Source: Phorcus lineatus (taxonomy: Eukaryota; Mollusca; Gastropoda; Trochida; Trochidae). Taken from it: a stretch of DNA of 64,000 nt. Position numbers and translations under genes: made by a program. Below are positions 39,987 to 54,900 of the stretch, piece after piece. The notes beneath the pieces were generated by a model that saw only the letters and a list, made by a program, of their open reading frames with translations, did not search any database and was not told where the DNA came from. The first letter of the stretch is position 1. Every line of letters begins with the position of its first letter. The stretch covers positions 806,001-870,000 of the forward strand of contig OV121090.1 in the NCBI GenBank assembly GCA_921293015.1, in the 5' to 3' direction.

Positions 39987-42900
39987 ATGTTGTCGTTATT
40001 ATTACGGCTCTATGATGTGGGCCAAGTATTTATGCACAAACTCTTATTCGTCAGCCTGTGTTTGTGTCTATTGACACGATATACTAGTTCGACAGTGGAT
40101 GAAGATGAAGGTAAGTGCATTAATAAAACATTTACTTCATATCAAATAAATATTTACGTGTAAACTATTGTTCTTTCCAATATTAGTAAAACGTAACAAC
40201 TAGTTATGTCTTGAATAGAGAACAAATTATATGGATTTACAACTTCTTTATTGCAAGATTGCGACGTTTCGTTTCGGTGTAGATACTAACACCGTTATCA
40301 AGCAAGTTATGTCTTATGATTTCAACCATGTTCCCCGATTTATATTCATCTGAATTGAAAATATTTCAGAAATATTATATACACTAGTTGATGTGAATTA
40401 AATCAAAATTGTAATATCCACTTATAAAATTGAAATCAGAGATAAATATTTGTTCTAATATGAAGTCACTAACATATATACTTGTATGTCCTCCATTATT
40501 CTCAATATCATCTTAACACTTTTTAAACTTATCATGCTTCCTTGGCTTGATACCGGGTGGGTTTTTTCAAGCAAACAATATCTATTTTAATACAATATTG
40601 GGATAGTTTTATGGTTTTCTTTGATATCTTTTTCAAACCCCTAAACTAATAATCTGAAATGTACCGGGATGTATTAAAATTTAAAACAATTGACAGTTAT
40701 ATAAAGTATTATATTATTTTCTACGGAAATATATGTTATTAAATCTAGTGTATGATGATATATTTATTCTAAATCTTGTTTTTACTTTATCCATTACTTA
40801 AAGAGGCTGCCCTATCGGCATACAGTTGTCAAATGTAAAACAACTAATATGTTACCCTCAGTAACACGTTTCACCTGGTTTATGTATAATCATGTACTAA
40901 TAACAGTCATATATTAACAGGAATGTCCCCTTGAATTTCGTTTCAACAAAAAAAACCCAATAGCACTGTCCATTTAAATCCAAAACCTCTATTCATTCAA
41001 AGAGAAAGCTCTATTCTTATGGTTATCTGTTCCTCTTCCCATTAACCTTTCAAACCAAAGTAATTACACTCAACACTAGCTCTGAACATCTGTTTCTAAT
41101 GAAATGTTTTCATGCAAGATTTCCCGTTTTGTGCTTTATTACTAACGTGAGTAACAAGTGTGTGAGTCATGAACAGCCGGATGGAGACTTCGCGAAGATA
41201 GGAAAAACAAATGGTGGAATAATTTCAATATGTCGAAATTCAGTAAAGCATTGTTGTGTTGCAACATTTATTAATTAAAGTTTCATTAATTGACCTCCTT
41301 CCATGCGTCTTGAATCAAGCCATATTACTTCTAATAAACACGCCAGGTTTCTAATAACACCAAGGACAAGGGTGCTATAAATGTATACCATACAAAGGAT
41401 TAATATCAGCTATTTCCATAGGACAGTATTGACACACTCGATGTTATTGTCTTCGTATTCATTGTTAATCTGGAATAGTCTTATTGAAGCTAGAATTGTG
41501 ATGATTAAAACATGCAAGGATTTGATATATATCATATATCTTTTAACAATAACATTCACTTAAATACATGTCATGAGAACCTATTTTCAGAGTTTATAAA
41601 TACTAAAAAGCAATAACCCTTGAGATAAATAGCTTAATTATTGTGTCAAATATTTTTTTTAATATACCAATATCTATCACGATTGAGACAATGGGTTTCA
41701 GGCATGACAATGTATACACATATTGTCAGATAAAGTATAATGATTCTCATTCAATACATATGGTCACTACGCAATTGAAGCTAAGTGTATAGTTCTGTTG
41801 TCTATTGTTATGTTACTGAAATCTTTGAAGAGTGTAGTAATAAATCAGAATTATGATCAGCTATGATATATGAAATCAAGGGCTTTGTAATATTTTTCAG
41901 TTAGTTGCTTGAAAAAAAAAGAGTAAATAACTTAGAAATTATATCTTGACATAAATGTATATCTATATATATGTATAAAACAAATCATACCATTGATACC
42001 CTGATGTGTAATTCATCATCAAATGCTTGTACAATCATCTAAAATAGTTTTTTGAACACCAGGAATATTGTATGGCTTTGGTGGTCTAAACAGTAAAACT
42101 TTCACAGTAATTACTTCTAATAATACAAGTAAATTTTGTCATATTTATTGGTGATATATGTTATAGAGCTGATTTTCATTGATAACCTCTTGAGGAAGTC
42201 TGAAAATACTCCTCCTAATCCTATGTAGTGTGAACCCATAGGAAGTACAATTCTGTGTTTAAAGCCTTTTCAATTATGAATTGATACAGTTTCCTCAGAA
42301 AAGATAATTTTTGGATAAAAATGTATTTGTCTTGAAAATATAAAATTTATCAACTCAAGTAACTATAGAAGATTCTTACTTGGGGTGAAACAGTTAATAA
42401 TGCTTTGTGTACTTAATGTGGTTTATTCTTTCGTCTCAGTCAATTCAAATTTACTTGAAAATTATGGTAATGTGTGGTTCTTTTACCAAAAATCACTTTA
42501 CTCACGTTTTATACTTTGATTTCGTCATATTCCTGAAATCTGTGCACGCCAATGGCAGCTTCTCACCACTTCATCAGTTTACAATATGCAGTCTGTAGTC
42601 GTTTCTCTGATATATATTGTCTTTCACCATCAAGAAGTTGTAACAAAATGGAGCTTTTTACATGTCTTCCACGTATAAAGATTTATTGTGTCCCCTTTTT
42701 TGTTTAATATAGTAAATACGGTATGTTGAACTATTCAAGCATGATTTCATGGTAACATGTTGAGATAATGACGATCATTGATGTTAATGTCATATTTGAT
42801 AACATCAACCGTTTGCACACCATCACTTCCTGTATATTTATGCAGATCATAAAGAGAGACAATATGAACAAGCAGCCTGCTATGTTTCAAAGTTTGTGGT

Positions 42901-45900
42901 CCAATTTCAGTATTAATACTTGTTCAATGAGAAGGCATAAATGGCATATGGTGCTTAACATCACTTCATCCATATTTGATCATGTGCTTCATTGAAACAT
43001 TTTCAGGATCAAATCTAATACATTTATGTCTACATTTACATAAAATGGATAAATATAGCATACATCACTATGACACACTATGTGATTTTGTGTTTGGCTT
43101 CCATTCCTGTTAAAACATCCATTACATTTATGAGGATATTCATTCAAACTGTTTCACATGATAATAAAAAATGCCTAATATATGATTATTATTAGTGTTC
43201 AAGAAAATCAAACAAGTCCCTTATATATGTGTCAAAATCACACAAACCATTTACATGAATACTTGTTCTGTCCAACATAATCATTTCACATGTTTGACTA
43301 ACTGTAGCACTTCATTGTCCAGTTTGTCCATATTGTCCATATTGTCACTCAAATGAATCGACTAGCATCAAATTGTTCCTTTTCAACAAAAACAGTACTT
43401 TTTTAAATAAAAGTTTGGCATTTGTGGCAACTCAGGAAGTAAATGATATCGGGATGTATTGTCTCTTATGGCAATACATTGATGTATCATAGACCCTCAC
43501 AATATATAAATATCCTGATATATAGTCTAAATGTGTTTTGTATCGATACAATCATCAAAACTATCGATGATTTGTTACTCTGCTAGAGCTTATCTTGTTA
43601 ACAATGGAAGGGCATTTTGAAAAATCTCCTGTCACAACGATTTCTGCTTTATCTAACACTAGCCATGTCTCCTGAAATACAGTTTTGGATGATAAATGCT
43701 TTGTTTGAAACTGAACAGTGAATTTTTTTATATGTCATTATTTGTTCAATTTCCTATGGTGAAATTGAATAGAGTTATTGACAAACAAGATGAACTACTA
43801 TATTACTTTCACTATTTTAATTGCTTGCTTTCCTAAATGTTTGGTGTACTTTATAAAATGTTTCCTACTAGATTGGCTGCAAGGTAATGTTTCATGTCAT
43901 GTATAAAGCAAATGGACATTGTGCAGACAGTGTAACTGAAACACCTGTGACAAAGCAGCCATATTGGATTTTACAGGATGTGCGTTACGTGTATTAATAA
44001 TCATAAAACCATATGCTTTACAACGAACCAGACATAATGAATATTGAAATATGGAATGAATGTATGATGGAAAAACATGTATGATTGACATGTATACATG
44101 GAACATTCAATTTAATTAGAACATTTTTCTGAACTACCGGTAGATCTTTGTTTGTGATGCCTATTATATTATCTGAAGTATCAACTGCTAAATTCTTTCA
44201 GAATTATATTTGGTCACAAAAGAATACAGATGTTTAAACAATAAATTTTTTTATATATGAATTTATGATGAATACTGAATTTATATCAACTAAATATTTA
44301 TAAACATAGCAATCGAAGGATAAAGAATTTTCGAAATTTGATATTTTAAGAGAAAATAATACTTAATATAAAATCTGTCTTACAAAATCTCTCTTTTGTT
44401 GGCTTCTAGACCAACTTTATCTTTAATAGAAACTTAACACATAATCATTTATTGATTTTTTGAGAAAGCTTTCAAAGTTGTTATCACAGCTATTAGGTCA
44501 TGTGATAGGTTTTATTGATCCGAATCACACAAAGCCCTCATGCCCTTCTTTATTAGGTTTGACTAACGCATTTCCTTTGATAAATCTCTACTTTAATAAT
44601 AAGAATATAAAGTGGCAAATCTAAATATATTTTTTCAACCATAAGGACACATATAGGTAGTTAGTGACATATTTTCAATGAGCACATGTGCACATATCAC
44701 TTTTACCTAGCAACTAATATTTCAGCGGGAATAATCACATTTTGTTTTCTGTGACATCATAAAACCAATAGTCGTAACGTCACTGTAGAGAGCCTTTGCA
44801 AGGGACAAGCCATTTTCTGAAAATTTAACATGATTGAAAATTGAATAATTGGTGATAAGAAATTCTTACTCATTGAAGTGTGCCATATGACTAATCTTTG
44901 TAACTCTAGTAAAGTTTACCCACATTTACACTTGGGTGATACAAAAACTCATACTTCTTTGAATTAAATATTGTAGAGGACTCCTTTTTTATATTGTTTC
45001 ATACCAAATATTGAAAAATTCATTTTTGGTGAAATATTTTTTTCAGAGACTATATGTTAGTCTAAGGACAGAGAAACAAGAGGGTCTTTATGTTCTTTAA
45101 AATCTCTAGCTTTGAGTAATGACCAGCCAGTTATGATGCACGCCTTAAATATTTGCTGGATCTTAACCATTATCAAGCTGAATGAACTGCTGCCAAATAT
45201 AAACTTAATTCTGATTACCTCCCTTTAAATATACGTAAGGCTTTGAGGCTTATTCATACACAAATTTATTGAAATCAAATTGAACCTGTCACTTGTTCCT
45301 TGCTGTGAGTAACGCTCCATACACGTGAAAAAATGCAACAAAGTATGTATGACAGTATTGATCTGGTTTAAATGAGATTAATTGACATTTCTTTATGTCA
45401 TTCTGAATGAAGTATATGAGATATTGATTTCTTTATAAAGATAACAATAGGCAACTGGTCAGAAGTTATCAAAATATTTGAACGAGTTATTTCACATTAC
45501 CTTAACATGTTAAACTTTTTGAAAATACTTCAAATCAGAAAAGGTTCTTCAAAACAAGGAATTATAAAAAATTCTTTTGAAAAATAATTTTCTATCTTTA
45601 GTGTTTCTATTTTATATTGATTAATAGAGAAAATATAATGTGCATCTGTTCGTATATTGATTTGCAGGTGAAGGAATATGTTAATCTGACATAAAAACAT
45701 GCAGAGGTTAAGGGTTATCGTCATGGCAACAGGTGGACATGCAGATGATCAGGATGGGACAATTTTAACAATAGCTTGCTCAGGTGTGCGTTGTCAAGCC
45801 GCACATGTTTTTGCTATATTAGCTGAGCTTACCTATTGATTCTTGTGGAATTTGTTAATCCTGTCAATTAATTTCAGTTATTGATGTGTCTGTTATGGTG

Positions 45901-48900
45901 GATCACAAGTATTATAGTAATGATATTGGATGATTGGAATTTTCAACTTAAGTCATTGTAAATGAAGTATATAATTAAAAATCTTGTGTGGCGTTAAAAA
46001 AATAACCAGGTTTGCGTGGTGAAATAATGTGCAATACAGTCTGGTACCACTATTACTAATAGTGTCATGATTACTGATTGTAATTGCTGGTAAAACATGC
46101 AATTATGATAATTATCAACCATACATTGCATGTCCTGGAGGTAATTGCAGTAATTTGACTGATAATTTGGAAAATCTGAAATAGTCTGAATAATATTTTG
46201 AAAAACATGTAAGTATTGATGAAGAATTCAATTCCTGAATAACAGCAAATTTTTTAAAATCACGGTATGATAATTATATGGTAGAATGTAATATTATCTA
46301 TGATTTTTTATTTATTTGTCCTAATAGTCATAATCATCACATCATCATAACTTTTCCCTTTCAAAATGCCAAAATTTCATTATTTGCATTATTTATTTTG
46401 TGAATGAGAGGTCAAAAGTCCTGAAATACATATAACGCGATAAAGAGCAAACATGACCAAAGTAGTTAATCCCTTATCTGACTTATTCTGCCTTATTGGG
46501 ATCTATTGAACCCCAGCTGTAGGGTTTATACCTATATTACATGATGAAAATTATCTGATTTAACCTGAGGCTATGTGTATACCCTAATCAACCATGTTTT
46601 CACAAGAAAAATATTATGAACTTTATTTAACTTTATGAAAAAACGTACATAATTTTAAACTCAAATGACCCCAGCGTTGAAAGGTCAAAAATGGTAAATA
46701 TTCCCTCTTAATTTTCATTTTATATCATCATAATGCATATCTGGAATAAGTTGGATGTACAAATGACTGAAAATTTATATTTTCTGCTCGCCAAAATTTT
46801 AACTATTGGATTGTCAAAGAATAGGCTACATAAGTAATCTTTTCAAAATTATCCCAATTCAACCAAATTTTTGTTGTGGTTCAAAGACACCCTAAAAATG
46901 TTAATGAAATGGAAAACTGATAACATTAAATTTATGGTCTGGATCATTTAAATTTTTTAATATACATCCAAAAATACAGTTGAGTATAATTTTGGCAAAA
47001 TGTGTAGTAAACCTTTGGTGCCATTTGCATAAAAACTCTATGGGGTCTCTTAGACCCATGGTAATTTTAAGTTTGGGTTGTAAGTCGTACATGGGTTTAA
47101 AGCGGAATACCGTTACTAGGTTACTTGATTCATTCTAAGAGTCTTCTTATCTCCATAATCTAAATGTACTTGTGTGGACCATAGAAACAAGGTTCAAGTG
47201 CGATTAATTCTGAAAATTAAGTCTCCAACAAAGGAAAAAAATATTAAGTTAAGCCATTTCTCATTGTTGCCATTTCTTATCAGTGTTTTGTGGTTTGACG
47301 TTTATCAGCAAAGGCAGTCAGTCAAGTAAAAGTAAAACGTGAGGTTTGAAGCAGGTTAAAAAAGGATGATTAATTGAAGTATATTCTTTTTTTTTGTCTT
47401 ACTGGGTCTTGAAAGTTTTGCTTATAGGTTAAATATCCCGGCACAAGTGGACATCTTTGAATTCAAGGACTTGAACATATTGACGCATACAAGCAACTTT
47501 CAATATTCCCAACTAAAAATGTAAATAACCAAATTCCTGACTTGGCATTAAGATTTCAGCTTGGAGGGCACTGTCCATCCTGCCTTACAGATATTGATAA
47601 CAGTAAATCATAAACCATGTGCAATACCAGTCTTATAACGAGGGTTGTGATGCGTTACTAAAGTCCTTAAATCAACAACGTCCTGAGAACCTGGGAAACG
47701 TTTTGATATTGTCTTGTTCATGATGACATGAATATGCAGAATTTGTCCACTTTTTATTACAAATTTCTAAATCAATATTGATAATCCTTGTTGATATCAT
47801 ATCAAAAATATTATTATAAAAGATTTCTGAATATATCTATATAGTTCAAGTCATTATATCATTCATATGCTTTGAATTCAACTAATATCTAGTTGACAAA
47901 TTTCTGAATCAATATTGATAATTTCTACCTTATGTTCCTAGCTCCCTTTAGTATCTTATTAACTAATTTTGCCTCATCTTTCAATATCTATATCTGTTAA
48001 CTTTTTGTAAGCATATTGAAATTATTGAGGATAATAACCTAGTGACTACCTCATTATAGGTACCGTAATGGTGAAGTACGGAAAGCACTATGTGTTTTCA
48101 AATTAAGAAAAGCACACAAAAGAATTATTTACATAAATTTGTATAGAATAAAATTCATAATAGACTGCAAGCTAATGTTCCAGACAGGATATGTCATGGC
48201 CAGCTGTTGATTTTTAGTTTTGATTTGAACTCATCTCTGATATTCAACAGTAAAGCAGTAGTATCACTGCGTGTTGTAACATCTGGTTATCAGTTCAGGG
48301 CTAAAAGCTTATCTGCTCTCTGATTGGTCCAATTCTGCTTATATCATTCTGTGACTACTAGATGATCACGGCACCCCTCCATTTAATACCATGCTTATAT
48401 ACAATTAGTGTCACATGGTCCTGAGCATAATTCAGTAGACTGCTATATGTGAAATTCAGCAACATCAGCCGCGGCTCACAGGATGGGTGGGATAACTGTG
48501 TTAAAGCTCAGTAAACTGAGAGTTTGAAGGGTGATACTCTGCCGCACACTGAGACACAAACTGAGAGACTTTGGCAAGAGACATTATTGAAAACACGTCT
48601 GCTTGGATTAGAGTAGGGTAATAATGTTCCAATAGTGCCTTGAGGATAATTAAGTGTGCCCTATAAATGGACATATTATCATTATCATTATTAAGTATGA
48701 CTTTGTATTAACAAGTATGATCTTGTATAAAACAAGCGTGAATGAGTTTAATAAATAAAAATGAATGAATAAAGAATATTTGTCAATAGGGTCTTCATAA
48801 CTATAGGAAAGTGGTTGAAGGCAGCCTAGACTATTGACTGTCTTATGTCAATATTAGTTTATTATTATGGCATGTTTTTTATGAAACTGTTTAAGATATT

Positions 48901-51900
48901 CAAATAATATATGATAAAATGAAATAAATGTTGCAACATGGCATGTCTGGTACATAAAGGCATATACTTAATGTTTTCAACTCGGTATCAAGAAAATATA
49001 CAACTTTCTTTCATCAAAACTTATATATATATATACTTTTCAATGATTATATTTACAGATTTTAAGCAGGAATTACATAAGATTGGTATGTCCCCTTTAC
49101 CCCAATCAGCACATTGATCTCCGTTCCAGTTTAATTGAAATGTAGATGTATCATTTCTTAGGTTTTAGAATAGATTGTTTTTATAAATATTTTTTTCAAT
49201 GTCCATTGTAATGCATGCATGCCAGATCACTGAAACTAACTATGAATGTCAAGGTCGGCAATTTTGCCTTTGAATTATTGCTTTTAATCGAAATTATATT
49301 AACAGTTTCTACTAAAATGATAATTGTCTTTAATTGTTTCACACAAAAAAACAGAAGAATTTTCATTGCTTCAAAACAAATGTTTCCCAAAACAAAATCA
49401 ATTCAAAACCTATTATCTTACTGGCGTATACTAATATGCATGGGCAAGTGGGAAATTCAAGAGTTTGAAAGTGGGAGTGAGATAAGATAACATCTACATC
49501 TTAATTACAATGTTTATTTATTGGTGGAGGGTGAATGACTACAACATGCATGGAACCCTGGTTATCTCCCCTTGCTTTTGAATTATCTCCCTTCATTCCC
49601 AAAAACCTCCTTTGTTTCTTTATTTGGGTGGTTGAAGTCAATTCATGTCCATTTGTTTCAGCAAAAAAAACTTCTTCATCTGAAGGAAATGTTCTTTGTA
49701 TATTTTTACAATGATTGTCTCTGAATATTGTAACAGGATCATTGATAAGAACTATATTCAAATAATATAAATATTATGTTTAAATGAAATCTTGTACACA
49801 GATCATATGTTCCACACTCAACAAGGTTAAGATCACCCAGGGATTCAATATTTATTATTATATGTGAACTATCATACATTTCTTTATTTCCTTTTGAGAT
49901 GGTCCTTAACTTTTTTCATTCAGTATAGAAAAATAAAAAGAAAGAAAATAAGTGATGATGCTTTGAATATTATTTTTATATTTCTAACTTAAGGAGAATG
50001 CCATGGAATGCTCTCATGTATTTGTTCATAATCATTCAACATGTTTTCTCACAGTTTATTATAAGGCAGAATTACTGCTCAGTTGCACATGTATGATTGA
50101 TATTTCAATGCTTGTTTTCATTTACAGATATAGTTTCTTTGCATTTTGATTTGCAAATTAGATTTATAATTTCCTACATACTTTTATGAAATATGAAGAA
50201 AAATATAACATTTCTAATATATTCTCTTATTTGAAACTGTACTATTTAATGAAATTAAGTGTTAATTTTAATTAAATTATCCTAAGTTATTTCATGCAAC
50301 TATGCAAAACATTTCATAGAACTGTTTATTGCATGAAGTAAGGTTTGATTAACAACACATATATTGGCAACCATTGGGCTGTGACAGAAACCTATTGAAG
50401 GTTTAGGATCGGTATATATTCTAACTTTCATTATTCATTGTTCCTATTTGGTTTGAAATCATCTCCATGGTAACTATACCACATTAATGAACCCTTAACC
50501 TGTGCTATTACTAATTCTTTTTTTTCCCACAATATTTTTAGTGATATGTACTACTGTTACAGAGTTATGTACCCCAGAGCAAGTACACCTGGCATACGGA
50601 GACTCCGTGAGTGAAATGGTGGTTATGTGGTCGACAGAAGGAAACTGCACCACGACTGTCAAGTACGGGGTCTCTCAGTGGGGCTTTCATGACACTGCCG
50701 AAGGTCACGCCGTTAACTTTGACTTCCAAAATGAGTGGGGAGTGCAATTCATACATAGAGTAAAATTAAAGGTAACTTGTTTAATATTATTTCTTTTTGT
50801 TGTCGTTATTATCATCATGAGAATAAATAGATTTACCTGATGTAGTTATTGTCAAAGTTAAATTTGAGGTAGTAATTCTTGTCTCAAACTCTTAACCCCT
50901 AATCTGAGGCTCCCAGGGCCTGCTTTCACAAAGCAACCTTAACTAAGGTTAACCTTAACTCCCATACTTGAACATTGCACTAAGGTTACCTTAAGGACTT
51001 TCGATCACCTTAGGGCTTTGTGAAAGGAGGCCCAGGACTATTTAGAAGAGGCTATATCTTGCCAGTGACAGATGTCAGCTTGTTGCCTGATAAAGGGTGA
51101 TATCACAAATATGATAGATCAAGTATCTCGCTCCCAATTATGAGATATATATCTTATTTCCACAGGATCTGAAGCCCTTCACCACCTACTACTACCGACC
51201 AATCAGCAATCATATTGGCAGTGGCCCCTTCTATTTCAAGACTCCACCTAGTGGCCAGGTAGGCAGGATGATGGCGATGAAACCAATTTGTCGCATGACG
51301 TTTAGAATATATGAATTATTGGCGTAAACATTCCCTCTGGGATGAGCTGTGCCCCTTCTCTCTGTTCCCTGAACCTACCTACAGAAGAAGCACTTTTTTG
51401 ATAAAGAGAATTTCTCAAAATTGTCTTCTGATATGAGATATACTTTTAGAAAATTTCAATTTTTGTGCTTTAATCTTTCAGCTTAAAATAATTTTTTTAG
51501 AAAAAGAAGTTTTCATTATACACACACAGTGAATGGTTTACGTATTAATCTAAAAGGTGTCCAAATTGTTTTATTCAAAAACATGATCACCTTCTATAAG
51601 TAAGGTTAATATTGAAATGGTCTTATGTGAAACAATTTGTTTTGTTTATAGAAGTGGTCTCCCCTGTTCCTGGTTTATGGCGACCTAGGTATCCACGCGG
51701 AGACGATACCATACATCGAGGATGAGGTCTTGTCTGGGGAATACACTGCCGTGCTGCATGACGGGGACTTTGCTTACAACTTACACGACAACCGGGGAGA
51801 GGTATTGGTTTATTTTTATTTCAGCGACTCCAAAACCCTTGTGGGTTTAGACCCTGATTATGAATAGAAGTAAACATCTTATCAGCACAAGATATAAACA

Positions 51901-54900
51901 CAGGAAGAAACACCGCCATCTTCCATTGCCCGTCTTGGCAGAAATCCCTGGCCCAGTTATTATTCTTAAAATAAGTAAAAGATCCTAGTCAAACCATAGG
52001 TAGAAGAATCTGAGATGGCAAATGTTTCGTCCAATCTTGTAAAAATAAGCAATAATAATGAAAAGAAAAAATGTTATGAAAAGAACTAAATCACATTGAA
52101 ATGCAAAGAAAATATATAAAATATCCTCAAAAGTTGGTCTCTTTGAAGACATTTGCTTAAATCTTTCATAAAGGTTTACGGCATGCAAGAAGCTAGGAAT
52201 CGATATTTGTATGTATTGATGATGTTTAATCTTTGATACCTTCTCAGGTGGGGGACACCTTCATGCGTCTGATTCAGGGAATTTCATCACAGATCCCATA
52301 CATGACATCACCAGGAAACCATGGTAACACTTATTTTTGATATTGAGACATCACAGAATTTCTGCATAATTTACCAATTCATTTAATATTATCATTTATT
52401 AGTTTATTTCAGCTTGAGTGTCTCGTCAGTTATTAAGCATTAATAATTATCTGTGTGTAATTTGTATATACATTTCATCAGAACATTTCTTTTGATATAC
52501 ATTGTTGGTAATATATCGATGCTCTGAAGATATCGATATCAATTGATGATATTCTTTCCTTTAAGTGGTTATGATCTTACACTGTTCCACTGGGGCCATG
52601 TCAAGCTATCATGGCTTTTAGCTTTCAACATCCCTACATTCAACCAATCACAGGCCTTCTTAACTATCAAATCTTGAATCAGAAATGCAGCGAGTCTAAG
52701 TTTATATTTGATGTGATTATAATGTGATTAGAAGATAAATAAATTATCTTAATATCGTCCTTAAGCTATAAGAGCCTGTCAGATTAAAATCAACCCTGTT
52801 CAAAGGAATAAAAGGTTTTAGAATTTACCCTAACAGGATTCAAACTCATTCCAATGTCAGAAAGCAGCTTCAATGCTCCTCAGAACATGGTCGAATTTCA
52901 GAATATTTTCTAGAATATGCAGGCTTATAAAGAGAAATACCTACATTGAATTATTTTGTTCATTAACAGAGATTGTAGATGATTCGTTCTCCCATTACCG
53001 TCATCGGTTCTCGATGCCACACAGTGATTGGCCGATCCCAGTCCAGAAGATGTGGTACAGCATGGACATCGGTCCCGTACATCTCATCAGGTATGTGTTT
53101 GATGCTCCTAGTGGCAGCTTACGTTGTATTGACAGCAGGACAGTGATTCAAGTGGCAGGTCCATGAAATGTGAAAGGGGATCGCCTATTGAAAAGGGTTC
53201 ATCCTGCATGTTCACCATGTAAACAATCGATTATCATAAAAAAAAATCCAAAAGGGGGGATTGAACCCCCTGGATCTTCCACTGGTTTCAGTTTTAAGGA
53301 AACAGCATCTTGGAGATGTGAGGACATATTTTAGACACTTTCGCGCTAAGTTGCTGTTATTGAATGAATTTATGAGTGCTTTTTGTATCAATTACGAATT
53401 GAATGATTACGAATTGAAGACATTATCTTTTACTTCCAGTTACTCCTCTGAAGTCTTTTTCACATCAAACCAGTCCTTTGTTGACGCACAACATGATTGG
53501 CTGTTAGAGGACTTGAGGATGGCCAATCAGAATCGAGAAAAGTGTCCGTGGGTGATAGCTATGGGTCACAGGCCGATGTACTGCTCAAATGACCTTGATG
53601 ATGACTGCACTAAACCAGATTCGCTTGTCAGAAAGGGGTATGTCATCATTTATAGATTCTGAACAAAATGGTTTATGTAACAACTTTTACTAAATCAGTT
53701 TTTCTGTTACGGACATTGTGCCCTGCTATATGTCAATGGTTGCTGACTTTCTTCAATAGGATCATCTAAATAACAACAAAACAAAAGTTTTCGTGCTTAG
53801 ATGTTTATGTCAGAAACTTTGTAGTATAGAACATTGCCAAGTGCACATGTGTGCAAGTGACTACTTCAGACATCATGAAAGGGGAAACAACTCCCGTAAA
53901 ACTTCATACTTCTAAGAAATGCATTATTTTTTAGGCATGTTTTATACTTGCCCATACATTTTATTCAAACAATCATTCTCAATTTTAATGATAATAATTT
54001 CTTTACAATCGTAGAAGATGTAATCTTACACTTGTTTTTAGGTGAAGATATCAATATATTGATCAAAATTAAAATTGCCCAATTTTGCTTAAATGAAACA
54101 GGGACCAACCTAAAACATTTAAACTTACAATTATCGTATGTAAGGCTTTGTTTTTTTCATGACACCTTGCTTTGGTGCATGAACATTGAGTTTTATGGCA
54201 TCATTTGACTTATTAAACAATTGCTGAATTTCATTTTCAAATTTGAGATTCAGGTTGTATATCAGTTATCACTTGTCAAACATTTGCAGTATTGGCTAAA
54301 ACATTATATCTTGAAGTTTGCCCTTTATTCCTGATAGGCCTTTGATACTTGTAAATCCATTGTGAGTAAACCTTTAAAAACATTTCTTGTTTATGTTAAT
54401 TTCTCTCAGGTTGGAGGACATATTCTACCACTTCGGAGTGGACATTGTGCTTCAAGCACACGAGCACTCGTACGAGCGACTGTTTCCCCACTACAAGGGG
54501 GTGGTCCTCTCAGACAATTACACCAACCCGGTGGCACCTATACAACTCATCACCGGCGCCGCTGGAAGCAAACACGGCATTGATCCCATGTCTAACCGGA
54601 CTGACAGTAAGTGCCCACCTATGTCATTACATCATATCTCGGGTAGAACTCAAAACTTATATTGATAGAGATTATTTGCTGGTTTTATGGAATGTTCCGA
54701 TTACGATTTTGAAGAAGGAATAACCTTCTTAGTAATCCTCAGCAATTCAAATATAATTTGAAATTCATGTTGAAAACTGCCTTTGACAGATTTTGAGTAA
54801 TGAAAATGCCACTCAGAATCAAATTTGGTAAAAATAATGATATTATAATTAATTTACCAATAACAGACACTTCAAAATAATCCTTATTTCAAGACATAAA

